Source: Shewanella sp. TC10
GTDB lineage: Bacteria > Pseudomonadota > Gammaproteobacteria > Enterobacterales > Shewanellaceae
Reading direction: 5' to 3'
NCBI RefSeq assembly: GCF_009663145.1
Contig: NZ_VKHR01000022.1
Coordinates: 1-64,000, forward strand
Length of the DNA: 64,000 nucleotides
Positions 44,891 through 54,973 of the stretch are shown in pieces (the first letter of the stretch is position 1; each line of letters opens with the position of its first letter). A program made the position numbers and the translations under genes. The notes beneath the pieces were generated by a model. It was not told the origin of the DNA. It was given only the letters and a program-made list of their open reading frames with translations, and ran no database searches.

Positions 44891-45370
44891 GTGTATAAAA
44901 GGCTAACAAGCTTTGGGCTGAAACGAGTTATCCGTTTATGTTTTGTACTTCATCTATATTGACTCAATTTCAGTAGTCCATGACTGCAATTTAACCCATT
45001 GCCTGCCGCAGGCTATCGTGCAAGCACGACTGTGACACGCTGCAAGTTCATCCCTGAAAGCTCGGCCATGACGTCCATGTCATGAACGGTCACAGCCGCG
45101 CTTACACCCGAATTTTCATCTCTTCGATTTGACTATATTCGCGACGACTTAAAGAGCAAAAAGATACAAATCTAAAAGACTCAGTTTGAATTGAGGACGC
45201 AGAGAAAATAGCGTGAGCCTGACAGGACGTCAGGCTAGCTTTCGCGGTGCAGAGACACCCCATCGGAAGCGTTAGCATTTTCACTCTTTGCAATAAAGAG
45301 GTGGCCGAAGCAGTCTACAAGCGAGGTTAAAAGCTGGATGATTCTCCGTTGGAAATTTTGCTGTTTAAAT

Positions 45371-45467
45371 TTCGCCGGAGCTGCGGAGCCTAATTCTTAA
45401 ATAAAGAGTATAGAGGGTATTACTGTTGATACCCTCTTGGTCGGGTGTGGGTGGAAAACCCACGACC
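45371..45467. repeat. Structured dispersed repeat, copy A
   Basis: Begins TTCGCCGGAGC. Hairpin GAGGGTAT / ATACCCTC (45413-45420 / 45429-45436) has loop TACTGTTG. Then GGTCGGGTGTGGGT and ACCCACGACC form a second stem. Copy B at 47078 keeps loop and layout with different, still paired, stems. Confidence 0.7.
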
Positions 45468-45783
45468 TTGATTTAGATTCTATTCAAATAGAAATCATTA
45501 GCTGACTAAAGCTGCTAACAAGTTTTGGAGCCACCAATTCAATACTTCATTTACATATACTCAATTTCAGTAGGCCATGGCCAGACTCACGCGATTTTCT
45601 CGATTGCCTCAATTCAAGTTAAGTATTCAATCCTTTAAAAGATTTTTTAATCTAGCAATAACAAACGAACCTGCGGGCTCAATGGCCTCCGTTGGAAGTG
45701 TCCGAATGCGTTGAGCTAATTTTCGTGATGGAGGCAGGACTGATGTGGTCAAGTAAATCTGTACACGCTTAGGGGAGTTATTA

Positions 45784-46928
<1,145 letters not shown>

Positions 46929-46980
46929 TTTTACACCAATTTATATTAAGGGGAGTTTACCCCATATCGGTGTACAGATT

Positions 46981-47403
46981 CATTAAGCCACAACAGACGC
47001 CGACATAGCCTCAGTTGAGCCATGGATGGCGAATCTGAGGCGGTAGTAAATTCGCTCTATAGCATGAGGAACAACACTTCGCCGGAGCGGCAAGGGATGT
47101 CGAGAAGGGAAATGCTGTTGTTTCCCTTTCGTCTGGTGTGGGCGAAGCGCCACGACTTTGATTTTTTTTCAAATGATAACTTCTAAATTTGAAACAAGCT
47201 TTGGAGCAAAAACGACTTACCTGCATCTGCTTTGTACTTCATCATTATTAGTTCTGTTACTGAGAGTCATTACTTCTATCTAATCCATTGCCTGCCGCAG
47301 GTCTGTTCGGCTTCTTTGAATCTCGCTCATCACCTTTCAACTTGAAACATAGTTGCTCAATAGTCACTGATTTCATTCTTCACGAATAAATATTCATCTT
47401 TTT
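46981..47403. other. Gene-free repeat region right of the IS
   Basis: About 420 bp without a gene. It carries copy B of the dispersed repeat and, at about 47195-47300, a segment (AACAAGCTTTGGAGC, TTTGTACTTCATC, CCATTGCCTGCCGCAGG) also present at 44905-45012. The IS therefore lies inside a repeat cluster. Confidence 0.6.
47078..47155. repeat. Structured dispersed repeat, copy B
   Basis: TTCGCCGGAGC again leads in. Hairpin AAGGGAAA / TTTCCCTT (47105-47112 / 47121-47128) has loop TGCTGTTG. Then GTCTGGTGTGGGCG and CGCCACGAC pair. Stems differ from copy A at paired positions while loops are conserved. Confidence 0.7.
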
Positions 47404-47474
47404 GCAATTTGCAAAACGCGATAACTAGCATCAAAACCGTGTTGCAAACAGCAATTAACCTCATTGCAAACAGC
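47404..47474 (+). promoter_or_regulatory. Cluster of three TTGCAAA-type enhancer-like motifs
   Basis: GCAATTTGCAAAA (47404-47416), and on the opposite strand GCTGTTTGCAA twice (47442-47452 and 47464-47474, 22 bp apart). They lie 64-134 bp upstream of the sigma-54 promoter at 47538, the usual range for an activator of the SypG type. Confidence 0.5.
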
Positions 47475-47537
47475 AAACCTTCAAACCAAACTAAAAACAA
47501 AATACAGTAAACCACTGATTTTAAACAACATAAATTC

Positions 47538-47553
47538 TGGCACGCTAACTGCA
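47538..47553 (+). promoter_or_regulatory. Sigma-54 (-24/-12) promoter of the STAS/export operon
   Basis: TGGCACGCTAACTGCA fits the consensus TGGCACG-N4-TTGCW with one mismatch and exact GG/GC spacing. It starts 64 bp before the STAS start codon. Confidence 0.8.
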
Positions 47554-47601
47554 ATATCTAATTACAAGCACAAGAGCATCATTTCAATCAAGGAGCACGT
47601 T

Positions 47602-47997
47602 ATGAAATTTGAATTAAAAGTAGCGCAACATGCAAGTGTAGTCACTCTACCAATCAGAATGTTCATGGCGCACACACCGACATACAGAGCAGCACTTATT
47701 GACTATATCGATAGAGGACACACCCGTTTAGTTATCGATATGCAGCACCTTGAATATATTGATTCAAGCGGATTATCAGTATTGATATCAGCACGTAATC
47801 AAGCGCTCAATTACCAAGGCAATATTGTCTTACTGTCACCTAGCCCAGCAGTGAGATCACTCATTGAGCTAACACGTTTACATCATATTTTTGAAATTTT
47901 TGAAACCGAAAAATTAGCACTCGAATTCTTAAGACACAGCAGCATTGTTGAAGAATCTGATTTTGATAAACGTGTCATCGCCGATTTGGCTAGCTAA
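47602..47997 (+). CDS. STAS-domain anti-sigma-factor-antagonist protein (SypA-like)
   Basis: 131 residues from ATG 47602, which has AAGGAG 6-7 bases upstream; the longer frame from 47464 runs through the sigma-54 promoter. The STAS fold is clear: LVIDMQHLEYIDSSGLSVLISA with the conserved phosphorylatable serine at Ser55/Ser56. In V. fischeri SypA is controlled on Ser56 by SypE and permits biofilm formation after a late assembly step. Here the RsbW-like kinase (39328) and PP2C phosphatase (37873) are the expected writers and erasers. The gene opens the polysaccharide operon at the sigma-54 promoter 47538. Confidence 0.88.
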   Translation: MKFELKVAQHASVVTLPIRMFMAHTPTYRAALIDYIDRGHTRLVIDMQHLEYIDSSGLSVLISARNQALNYQGNIVLLSPSPAVRSLIELTRLHHIFEIFETEKLALEFLRHSSIVEESDFDKRVIADLAS

Positions 47998-48055
47998 TTA
48001 ATAACAAAGCAATTTATTTAAACCGTTCTAAACTCAACGTAAAGGGAATAACGCA

Positions 48056-49267
48056 ATGAAAACGATTAATACATTAATTTCAGTCGCTATGATCGCAAGT
48101 TTAACCGCTTGCGTTACCCCTTCGCAGCCAGCGCAGCAAGACGTTTGTGATTTAGAAAATCAACTAACAAGCTGTCATTATTTTGGTCAGCAAACACCTT
48201 ACAACCGAAAAGTAAGTGCTGTAATGTCAAACCACACAACCTTTCCAACAGCGCCAATATTTGGCAATAAAGAGATGGTTGTAGACACAGAGAATCAAGC
48301 TCTATCGTTATCTGTAGGTGACAAAATTTCGGTAAAAATCCTTAATGGTGAAGAATTTAGTAAAGATGTTGAAGTCGATGCCGATGGTAATATTTATCTA
48401 CCATACTTGCCTACTATTTCAGCAAAAGGATTAACACTTAAACAGCTAAATACTTATATAAACAAATTATTAATAGATGAAAATCTCATGCTTGCTCATG
48501 CTGTTCGCATTAGTATTTTACCCATCAGTTGGGCACCAATTGAAATTACCACTTCGGGTGCAGTGTTCGAGCCTGGGCAGCATATGATTAATAAAAAACT
48601 ACCAATAGAATTAAAAGATGATGGCAGTAACTATGCAGGTGACCAAGCCATTAAACGTAGTATTGGTGCAGCCGTTAAATCGTCGGGCGGAATTAGACCA
48701 GATGCAGATATCTCTGCAATAAAAGTCATCCGTAATGGACAGGTTTTCAATATGGATTTACGTGGTATGCTAACTGGTGAGAAAGTACCCAGCATGACAT
48801 TAATGGCTGGGGATCATGTCCATGTTCCATCAACACATTCTTTTAATGATCAACTCGCTAGACCATCGCAATTGACAGCACCAGGGATCAGGGTATTTAT
48901 GTCAAACTTAACACAGCCAGCAAGCTCAAATAGTCAATCAGCCGTCGACCGTGAGGCAACTCGTTTCCCATACGGTACACGTTTATTGAATGGAGCTATC
49001 GCAGCAAACTGTGTCGGTGGTGCTCAATCTACTAATGCGAGCCGTTACGTCATACTTGTCACTAAAAACCCACTTTCAAATGAAATTGATATTGTAGAAC
49101 GCTCAATTGATGGGTTAATCCAAAGTGCATGGAACGACCAATCTAACCCAGTGTTATTACCAGGCGATGGATTAGCTTGTTATGACTCTCGCGTTACCAA
49201 TATGCGTGAAATAGCCAGAACCGTAACAGAATTAGTGGTACCAACTACCCTTATCGGGTGGTTGTAA
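48056..49267 (+). CDS. Polysaccharide export lipoprotein (Wza/SypC-like)
   Basis: 403 residues. Lipoprotein signal with SLTAC (Cys19). The polysaccharide export domain includes LSVGDKISVKILNGEEFSKD and VEVDADGNIYLPYLPTISAKGLTLKQL. Downstream SLBB-like segments include ITTSGAVFEPGQHMI and GIRPDADISAIKVIRNGQ, with the family's AGDHVHVPS. It should form the outer-membrane export channel. AAAGGGA precedes the ATG; the STAS gene is 58 bp upstream and the chain-length gene 10 bp downstream, so all are one operon. Confidence 0.9.
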   Translation: MKTINTLISVAMIASLTACVTPSQPAQQDVCDLENQLTSCHYFGQQTPYNRKVSAVMSNHTTFPTAPIFGNKEMVVDTENQALSLSVGDKISVKILNGEEFSKDVEVDADGNIYLPYLPTISAKGLTLKQLNTYINKLLIDENLMLAHAVRISILPISWAPIEITTSGAVFEPGQHMINKKLPIELKDDGSNYAGDQAIKRSIGAAVKSSGGIRPDADISAIKVIRNGQVFNMDLRGMLTGEKVPSMTLMAGDHVHVPSTHSFNDQLARPSQLTAPGIRVFMSNLTQPASSNSQSAVDREATRFPYGTRLLNGAIAANCVGGAQSTNASRYVILVTKNPLSNEIDIVERSIDGLIQSAWNDQSNPVLLPGDGLACYDSRVTNMREIARTVTELVVPTTLIGWL

Positions 49268-49277
49268 GGAGCCAGCA

Positions 49278-50909
49278 ATGAGCCGAATTCATGATGAAGA
49301 AAAGACTCAGAACAGCACGGAAAGCCAAGCTAACGAAAGCCAAGCTAAAAATCCGGCGATTGAAAAAGCCATTGCTGACAGTCAAACAAATGCTCAATCT
49401 AAAAATAGTAAAATGAGCCCAAATGACACCGAAGAGCAAGACAGCGCTGAAGAAAGCTACAAAGTCGATAACAGCGAAGAACACAGCAGTTTTTCTGAAT
49501 TAGCTTATTTATATTGGATAAAACGTGCCACATTAGAAGGCAGCAAACTCACACCAAAACGTCGTAAACGTCTTTACCTTAAAACAGCCTTTGGCGCATT
49601 ACTGATAATTTGGCTTTTAGCTGGCTTATTTATCGTACTTGCGCCAACAAAATATGTGAGTAAGTGGGTGTTAATTTTACCTGGTGCTGCAGCTGGTTCT
49701 TCACTAAGCCTAGATAGTTTAGGCCAAGCCACTACATCAAGCATTTCGCCTTATATGAGCTCAGCAATCGATCCTCGACAAAATTACAAAGCACTTTCAA
49801 TGAGCACTTTATTGATGGAAAGTGCGGCGCATTATCTGGATTTACCCAAATCAGCAATAAGTAAGCCCAAGCTAAAATTACCCAGTCAAACAGGGTTAAT
49901 GGAGTTCAGCGTCAAAGCTGCGACGCCGGAAGCAGCACAAGAACAAGCCTGGGCTATGTATCGTTCATTACAAAATATTCTCAACGATCTTCGAGCTGAC
50001 GAAATTGGCTTGCGTGAGGTTGGCATTAAAAAAGGATTGGCTGGTTATTCTAGACGAGTCAAAGAAACCCAGAAACAGTTACTGGATTTCCAATCTGAAC
50101 GTGGGCTAGTCACGCTGGATCAATTCAAGGAACTTGCGGTAACAATTGAACGCCTAAGACACAGCAAAGTCACTATGCTAGCTGAACTAGAAGGATTAAA
50201 CGCAAGTTATTTCCTTTATGAAAACCACCTTGGGCTTACAGATGCCCAAGCGGCAATGTTGCTTAAACTAAACAATGACAAACTGTTTCAACAATTAGTT
50301 GAAAAACATAATACTGCCAATACGGTTTATATTGAAAATGCAGGCCGATTAGGTGCTCGTCACCCGGTATTAGTTTCTCTAAAAGCTGAGTTAGACAGTA
50401 TTTTAGATAGCATGAAAAAACGTTTTAATGTGGTGATTGGTTTTCAAGATGAAAAGTTATTGATGATGCTAACCCTTGACGATGTTGATGGTCGAGCTGA
50501 AATGATGCAAGAGTTCATTACTATCGCCTCTAACCGTAAAGCAGCGCAATCTGAAGTCGACACATTATCAACCCAAATAAACCAATGGGAACAACGTTTA
50601 CAATACAGCAATGATGATGCAGCTAAACTTGCCGACTTGCAAAGAGAGCATCAATTAGCGACTGCGGTATTAACTTCTGCAATGGCCAAAATGGATGTAG
50701 GTAAGTCCGATATTTATACCGCCTACCCAATGCTGCAATTATTATCTGCACCCAGCTTGCCATCTGCACCCGACAAGCTAGCCGTTTTACTGATTGCGTT
50801 CGGTGGATTGTGCGCCTCATTCATGTCACTAGTAGGATTAAGCATTTTATGGATTCGCAAACCATTACTGCGGAAAATGTTGACGAAAAAATCATCTACA
50901 ACTGCATAA
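49278..50909 (+). CDS. Polysaccharide chain-length/co-polymerase protein (Wzz/GumC type, no kinase)
   Basis: 543 residues. A long, charged, Ser/Gln/Asn-rich cytoplasmic N-terminus (1-75) precedes helix 1 (about 103-121). A periplasmic part with coiled coils (about 230-320 and 420-470) and a C-terminal helix (about 503-525) follow. No Walker kinase domain is attached, unlike Wzc. It would set polymer length and link the export channel to the synthesis machinery. GTAAGGAG lies just upstream. The downstream polymerase gene overlaps its 3' end by 61 bp. Confidence 0.82.
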   Translation: MSRIHDEEKTQNSTESQANESQAKNPAIEKAIADSQTNAQSKNSKMSPNDTEEQDSAEESYKVDNSEEHSSFSELAYLYWIKRATLEGSKLTPKRRKRLYLKTAFGALLIIWLLAGLFIVLAPTKYVSKWVLILPGAAAGSSLSLDSLGQATTSSISPYMSSAIDPRQNYKALSMSTLLMESAAHYLDLPKSAISKPKLKLPSQTGLMEFSVKAATPEAAQEQAWAMYRSLQNILNDLRADEIGLREVGIKKGLAGYSRRVKETQKQLLDFQSERGLVTLDQFKELAVTIERLRHSKVTMLAELEGLNASYFLYENHLGLTDAQAAMLLKLNNDKLFQQLVEKHNTANTVYIENAGRLGARHPVLVSLKAELDSILDSMKKRFNVVIGFQDEKLLMMLTLDDVDGRAEMMQEFITIASNRKAAQSEVDTLSTQINQWEQRLQYSNDDAAKLADLQREHQLATAVLTSAMAKMDVGKSDIYTAYPMLQLLSAPSLPSAPDKLAVLLIAFGGLCASFMSLVGLSILWIRKPLLRKMLTKKSSTTA

Positions 50910-52132
50910 GTTTTAGTTACTTATTTTGGTTGTTAGGTGCGTTATATGTCATTGCACCAGTGATTGCTTGGATTCTATTTTTACGCTTAATTTATAAAAA
51001 GCTCGCCCGCCAGCCGGTGTCGCGCATCAGCATTACCCATTATGTTTGGGTTTTAGGCATGTGGGTCATGTTAATTGCGTTGGTCGTCGGCCATCTGCAA
51101 TTTGGCCTTGGCACAGGCAAGCTCATCAAATCCTCTATCGGTTGGGCTAAAGGCTGGGCATTACTGGCAATATTTCCCCTTATTGGTTGTCTGAGTATCA
51201 GACCTGAAATCATTTATCGCGCCAGTTGCCATGTATGTAAACACACAGTAATTCTATTTCCCGTGTTTTTAATAGCTTGGAAAGCTGGGTTACCCAGTAC
51301 TTTATATGTTTCACCACTCAGTATTATTGGTGGACCAGGCCCTGAGTTTTTCAGCGTGAGTTTATACGAAATAGATCCCGGTAGCGGCGTGCCCCGCTGG
51401 CGCTTATTCACTCCATGGGCACCGGCTTTAGGCATGTTAGGTAATTTATATTTTATTTTTGCCTTACAAGAGAAAAACCAAAAATGGAAACGATGGGGTC
51501 TTGCTGGCAGCCTACTCATGATTTTAATATCGCAATCACGCTTGGCTATTGCATGTTATTTGGCCTTAATAGGTTTCTTTTCTACACTGCGCTTTGTGCG
51601 TTCGCCTTGGTTATATCTACTGCTCACTCCTGTCATGTTATTTGTCGGCGTTATTGGTGAAGCGACCATCACAAAAATTGAGCAAAGTATTTCAGCAGTA
51701 AAAGCGGCGCGTGCAGGTTCCACTCGTGTAAGACAATCATTAGCGGACATCGCTGTTGAGAGGTGGATGAACGAAGCCGTTTATTTCGGTCATGGTATTG
51801 TCGAACGTGGGCCTCACATGGTGGAATATATGCCAATTGGCTCACATCACACATGGTACGGATTACTGTTTGTCAAAGGACTTGTTGGGGCAATAGCGTT
51901 AGCCATTCCTATGTTAGTGACTTTCTTCGTTCTATTAAGCAAGTTATTCAGTAACCCATTAGCAAAAGTCGGCATGGCAATTTTACTGATGCTTGGTTTA
52001 TACACCTTTGGTGAGAACTTAGAAATTTTGGCTTACTTGTTTTGGCCTGGTTTGATTGTACTAGGCATGGCATTAAAGGCAGAAGAGCCGGAAGTGGTAT
52101 TTAATAAAGCTAAAGCGCTTGATGAGGTTTAA
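50849..52132 (+). CDS. O-antigen ligase/polymerase-like membrane protein
   Basis: About 427 residues from ATG 50849 (MDSQTITAEN…), inside the end of the previous gene; 50810 is another in-frame start. About ten hydrophobic helices are present, with a periplasmic loop holding RQSLADIAVERWMNEAVYFGHG and SHHTWYGLLFVKGLVGA. The 'H(H)TWYG…GLVG' pattern is typical of Wzy/WaaL-type O-antigen polymerases. The gene should polymerise the repeat unit. A strong terminator follows at 52157, closing the first polysaccharide transcript. Confidence 0.82.
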   Translation: MDSQTITAENVDEKIIYNCISFSYLFWLLGALYVIAPVIAWILFLRLIYKKLARQPVSRISITHYVWVLGMWVMLIALVVGHLQFGLGTGKLIKSSIGWAKGWALLAIFPLIGCLSIRPEIIYRASCHVCKHTVILFPVFLIAWKAGLPSTLYVSPLSIIGGPGPEFFSVSLYEIDPGSGVPRWRLFTPWAPALGMLGNLYFIFALQEKNQKWKRWGLAGSLLMILISQSRLAIACYLALIGFFSTLRFVRSPWLYLLLTPVMLFVGVIGEATITKIEQSISAVKAARAGSTRVRQSLADIAVERWMNEAVYFGHGIVERGPHMVEYMPIGSHHTWYGLLFVKGLVGAIALAIPMLVTFFVLLSKLFSNPLAKVGMAILLMLGLYTFGENLEILAYLFWPGLIVLGMALKAEEPEVVFNKAKALDEV

Positions 52133-52156
52133 CTCGATGGCAATCGCGAAACAAAA

Positions 52157-52184
52157 GAAGCTACCCTCAGGGTAGCTTCTTTTT
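52157..52184 (+). terminator. Rho-independent terminator of the export operon
   Basis: GAAGCTACCC (52157-52166), 3-nt loop, GGGTAGCTTC (52170-52179), then T5. Confidence 0.92.
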
Positions 52185-52204
52185 AATATAAATGAGCAAT
52201 GATT

Positions 52205-52495
52205 TTAAACTACTGGCTGCATTTCATTAAGAATAAACTGCTCTACAGCACCTTCTGTGGCTTTGGCATAAGCAGCGATATGACTATTCTCCATATGGGC
52301 TCGCCATAACTCACGAGACTGCCAGTTCTCATAAAACATAAAGTGAGCTGGGTTATCATTATCTTGATGCAAATCGTAATTGATGCAGCCTCGCTCTACG
52401 CGAGTTGGATCAATTAACTTTATAAGCTCGGCTTTTACTAATTCGATTTTGTCCGCTTTAGCAATGATATTAGCAACGATGGTCAATTGGCTCAT
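52205..52495 (-). CDS. ABM-domain monooxygenase-like protein (YgiN family)
   Basis: 96 residues of the antibiotic-biosynthesis-monooxygenase (ABM) ferredoxin-like fold. LTIVANIIAKADKIELVKAEL, GCINYDLHQDNDNPAHFMFYENW and HMENSHIAAYAKATEG follow the family pattern closely, including the FxFxExW strand. YgiN acts as a quinol monooxygenase; many relatives have unknown roles. AGGAT precedes the ATG. It is followed by a nitroreductase gene upstream on the same strand (111 bp), a plausible redox pair, unrelated to the polysaccharide genes. Confidence 0.85.
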   Translation of the reverse strand: MSQLTIVANIIAKADKIELVKAELIKLIDPTRVERGCINYDLHQDNDNPAHFMFYENWQSRELWRAHMENSHIAAYAKATEGAVEQFILNEMQPVV

Positions 52496-52606
52496 TTATA
52501 ATCCTGTTCACTCATGTTGATGATACTTAAAGGCGCCAAATCAAATCAACGACCTAAAACGTCTTTTCCTATGCTGTGTTAAAGCAATAATCTAACATCT
52601 GTTTTA

Positions 52607-53263
52607 TTAAAGAATGGTCAGAACTTGCTCTTTCGATAAACGAGATTTAGGTAAGTTTGCATTATAATCTTCAGAGCTGTGATGGTAGCCAATCGCTAAT
52701 GCCACTTCACATTTGAATCCGCCTAACTCTTCAGCAAAGATTTCACCAATTAATTCGCTATCAACGCCTTCCATCGTCGTTGAATCGATACCAAGACGCG
52801 CTAAAACATGCAGAGTGTTACCTAGTGCTAAGTATGTTTGCGACTTAGTCCAAGCAGCATTATCGCCTTGTTCATCGGTATTTAAATCAACAAAAGCGAA
52901 AGCTCCAAATGCAGCTTCTCTGTCTTCAGCTTTAGTGCGTTTGTCTTCAATCCCCTTATCTACCACTTTGGCATAATCATCTCGGTTATAATTTGAATTA
53001 TGAGCAAATAAAATAACCTGTGAACAAGCTTTTATATGGGGTTGATTAAACTGGAAATTATTGGCGAATGTATCATGCATTCGCTGTTTTGCTGCATCAC
53101 TTTCAATCACAATAAACTTCCAAGGTTGTGAGTTTATTGATGATGCCGATAATCTCATTGCTTCATACAGGACTTCGAGATCTTCTGCTGAGACTCGTTT
53201 ATTTGGATCGTAACGCTTAGTTGTGTAGCGACCATTTAAATCTGAAATAACTGGATGGGTCAT
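52607..53263 (-). CDS. nfsB: NfsB-like oxygen-insensitive NAD(P)H nitroreductase
   Basis: 218 residues, equal to NfsB/FRase I of E. coli and V. fischeri. FMN-binding features: RYTTKRYDP near the N-terminus, MRLSASSINSQPWKFIVIES, LALGNTLHVLARLGIDSTTMEGVD and a C-terminal ALAIGYHH. It reduces nitroaromatics, quinones or flavins with NAD(P)H. GGAGTAGAGC precedes ATG 53263. As a flavin-reductase-type enzyme it could in principle supply reduced flavin, but the halogenases are 29 kb away and nothing links them. Confidence 0.87.
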   Translation of the reverse strand: MTHPVISDLNGRYTTKRYDPNKRVSAEDLEVLYEAMRLSASSINSQPWKFIVIESDAAKQRMHDTFANNFQFNQPHIKACSQVILFAHNSNYNRDDYAKVVDKGIEDKRTKAEDREAAFGAFAFVDLNTDEQGDNAAWTKSQTYLALGNTLHVLARLGIDSTTMEGVDSELIGEIFAEELGGFKCEVALAIGYHHSSEDYNANLPKSRLSKEQVLTIL

Positions 53264-53364
53264 GCTCTACTCCATGTGAAACTTGGTGTTTGGTTTGTAT
53301 TTTAATTGCTAGTGTTTAGATATAAGCATATGAAAAATAATCTTTTAGATGCAGCACTATTTAT

Positions 53365-53910
53365 TTATCGCCACTTGATTGAGCATCCCATACTGGCAGA
53401 CTGTTGCTGGGGTCCTTTGCCTGTTTCAGCTATCATTTTCATGGCATTGAGCAACTCAGGTGTGCGACTACTGTCATCTGCCATTTTGGCATCATCTAAT
53501 CTGCCTCGATATTGCAATTCGCCGTCTTTATTAAAACCAAAAAAATCTGGAGTACAAACAGCATCATAAAGTTTGCCAACACTTTGTTGTTCATCCACTA
53601 AGTAAGGAAATTCAAAGCTGTACTCTTTGATAAAAGCTTTCATATTTTCAGGTGAATCGGCAGGAACGGCTTGATAATCATTAGACATCACAGCTAACAC
53701 ATTTATGCCCTGCGACATTAATAGCTTAGTGTCCTCAGCAAGGCGATGACCAATACGTTTTACATAAGGGCAATGATTACAAATAAACATCACCAATAGC
53801 CCTTTATTGCCAAGGTGTTGGCTCATGGTAAATGATTCGCCAAATGGGTCTTTCAAAGTAAATTCGGGGGCTTTCCAGCCAAAATCACAAATAGGGGTAT
53901 CAAGTAACAC
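53365..53910 (-). CDS. Thioredoxin/AhpC-fold family protein
   Basis: 181 residues from a GTG start with TAGGAG nine bases upstream. The TlpA/AhpC-like opening APEFTLKDPFGESFTMSQ leads to the active-site-like CNHCPYVKRIGHRL (Cys-x-x-Cys). VLAVMSNDYQAVPADSPENM and TPDFFGFNKDGELQYRGRLDD match the widespread 'thioredoxin family protein' of marine gammaproteobacteria. It has no signal peptide, so it is probably cytoplasmic. Substrate unknown. Confidence 0.85.
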   Translation of the reverse strand: MLLDTPICDFGWKAPEFTLKDPFGESFTMSQHLGNKGLLVMFICNHCPYVKRIGHRLAEDTKLLMSQGINVLAVMSNDYQAVPADSPENMKAFIKEYSFEFPYLVDEQQSVGKLYDAVCTPDFFGFNKDGELQYRGRLDDAKMADDSSRTPELLNAMKMIAETGKGPQQQSASMGCSIKWR

Positions 53911-54110
53911 TACATCATCTCCTAAACTTAAATGTCTGCTGAGCTTGGTTTAAATGTACGGCCTAAGTGCTAAGTTTTAGCTCTAAGCGAAAAGCTTAAA
54001 AAACCTTATTAAACAGTATTATTGTAAATTAGCCTGTTAACTATGTCGGGTAAACAGCTTAAAGATTGAAAGAGATTCTTATTATTTTTGATAATCACAT
54101 GACGCAGCTA

Positions 54111-54476
54111 TTAATAGCTTGTCTCTATTTGAGATTTTATATACTCACACCACATTGGAGTATCTCTTGGCGGTACTTCAGATTGTCCCCGAACACCTAA
54201 CTTAAATTCAATAACCGACTGCCATTCTTCTGAACCTATATCAGGTCCATGTCCTTGGCCGTCACCAGAGGAAATTAGGCGCTCAATTTCAGAAAAATAT
54301 GTCATATCACACTTTATATTAGGGCTAGCCATTGGCTTGTTAGTATCTGTTTTCTTTGTATCGCTCACTTGTGCGAGGTCTTCTTGAGTTGAGTTAACGG
54401 GTTGCTCACTGCATCCAGTTAGTATCGTTAAGGCCAAAATCAACAAGGACAAAACCGTTATATTAAGACTTTTCAT
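54111..54476 (-). CDS. Small hypothetical lipoprotein
   Basis: 121 residues from ATG 54476, chosen because AGAGGTGAT stands before it and a lipoprotein signal begins there (MKSLNITVLSLLILALTILTGC, Cys22). The rest contains two cysteines (IKCDMTYF and PMWCEYI) that may pair, and GDGQGHGPDIGSEEWQ. Family not recognised. It is separated from the next gene on the other strand by a repeat-rich spacer. Confidence 0.65.
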   Translation of the reverse strand: MKSLNITVLSLLILALTILTGCSEQPVNSTQEDLAQVSDTKKTDTNKPMASPNIKCDMTYFSEIERLISSGDGQGHGPDIGSEEWQSVIEFKLGVRGQSEVPPRDTPMWCEYIKSQIETSY

Positions 54477-54585
54477 ATCACCTCTGTAATCAAATCGCTT
54501 ATCACTTCGCTTATAGCGAATAAACTTATCAAACCTTTCTTGTTTCAATATTAATCTAATTTCTGGTTACTTTTAGTGACTTCTC

Positions 54586-54710
54586 GTTACTAAAGCTTTC
54601 GTGACTGAAGCTTCTGTTACTAAAACTTCTGTGATTGAAGTTTTGTTGCTATAGCTTTTGTGGCTGGAACTTTTGTAGCTGAAACTTTTGTAGCTAGCAC
54701 TTTCGTGAAG
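54586..54710. repeat. Degenerate 15-bp tandem repeat
   Basis: Eight or so units of the form CTTYTGTRRCTGAAR (for example CTTTCGTGACTGAAG, CTTCTGTGATTGAAG, CTTTTGTAGCTGAAA), one with a 1-bp deletion. Not coding. It lies in the 497-bp spacer upstream of the flippase operon, about 80 bp before the enhancer-like motifs. Confidence 0.75.
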
Positions 54711-54790
54711 ATATTTCTATAAAGAAAGCCTTCATAAATATTTTATTAACCCTCAAATAAATACCGCTAACGATTGGTTTTAACTCGATT

Positions 54791-54848
54791 GCAATCTGCA
54801 AAACAACTATCCCAAATTGCTAAACACAGTTTAGAGCAATTTACAAAA
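54791..54848 (+). promoter_or_regulatory. Enhancer-like TGCAAA motifs before the flippase operon
   Basis: GCAATCTGCAAAA (54791-54803) and GCAATTTACAAAA (54836-54848, one mismatch) precede the sigma-54 site at 54885 by 94 and 49 bp. They share the pattern seen at 47404 and 57498. Confidence 0.5.
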
Positions 54849-54884
54849 ACACAAAATAATCAAACAAAACAAACACTTAAATTT

Positions 54885-54900
54885 TGGCACGATAACTGTA
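54885..54900 (+). promoter_or_regulatory. Sigma-54-like promoter of the flippase/glycosyltransferase operon
   Basis: TGGCACGATAACTGTA has a perfect -24 element and the same spacing as the site at 47538, but the -12 GC is GT. Flanks are also similar to the 47538 site. Weaker than the other two by sequence. Confidence 0.6.
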
Positions 54901-54973
54901 ATACCTATGTATCGACGCAACTTGCTTTCAGTTTCAATCAGCAATTTGCAATTCATATATAAAGGTAGCGGTT

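Larger units (their letters stand above)
44549..45755. other. Gene-free 1.2-kb region between array and IS, holding a LexA-like box and dispersed repeats
   Basis: No credible coding sequence on either strand; a 63-codon frame at 45102-45293 overlaps repeat DNA. It contains the junction at 44562, a LexA-like box at 44875, and repeat segments at 44905-45012, 45371-45467 and about 45516-45580. An integron integrase gene would be expected here but is absent. Confidence 0.6.

Noticed and set aside
45102-45293. 63-codon minus-strand frame between the array and the IS
   Set aside because: No ribosome site, overlaps repeat DNA, and composition is unlike the neighbouring genes.
47464-47601. Upstream extension of the STAS gene to 47464
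   Set aside because: It would put the sigma-54 promoter inside the coding region; ATG 47602 has the ribosome site and the family's normal start.
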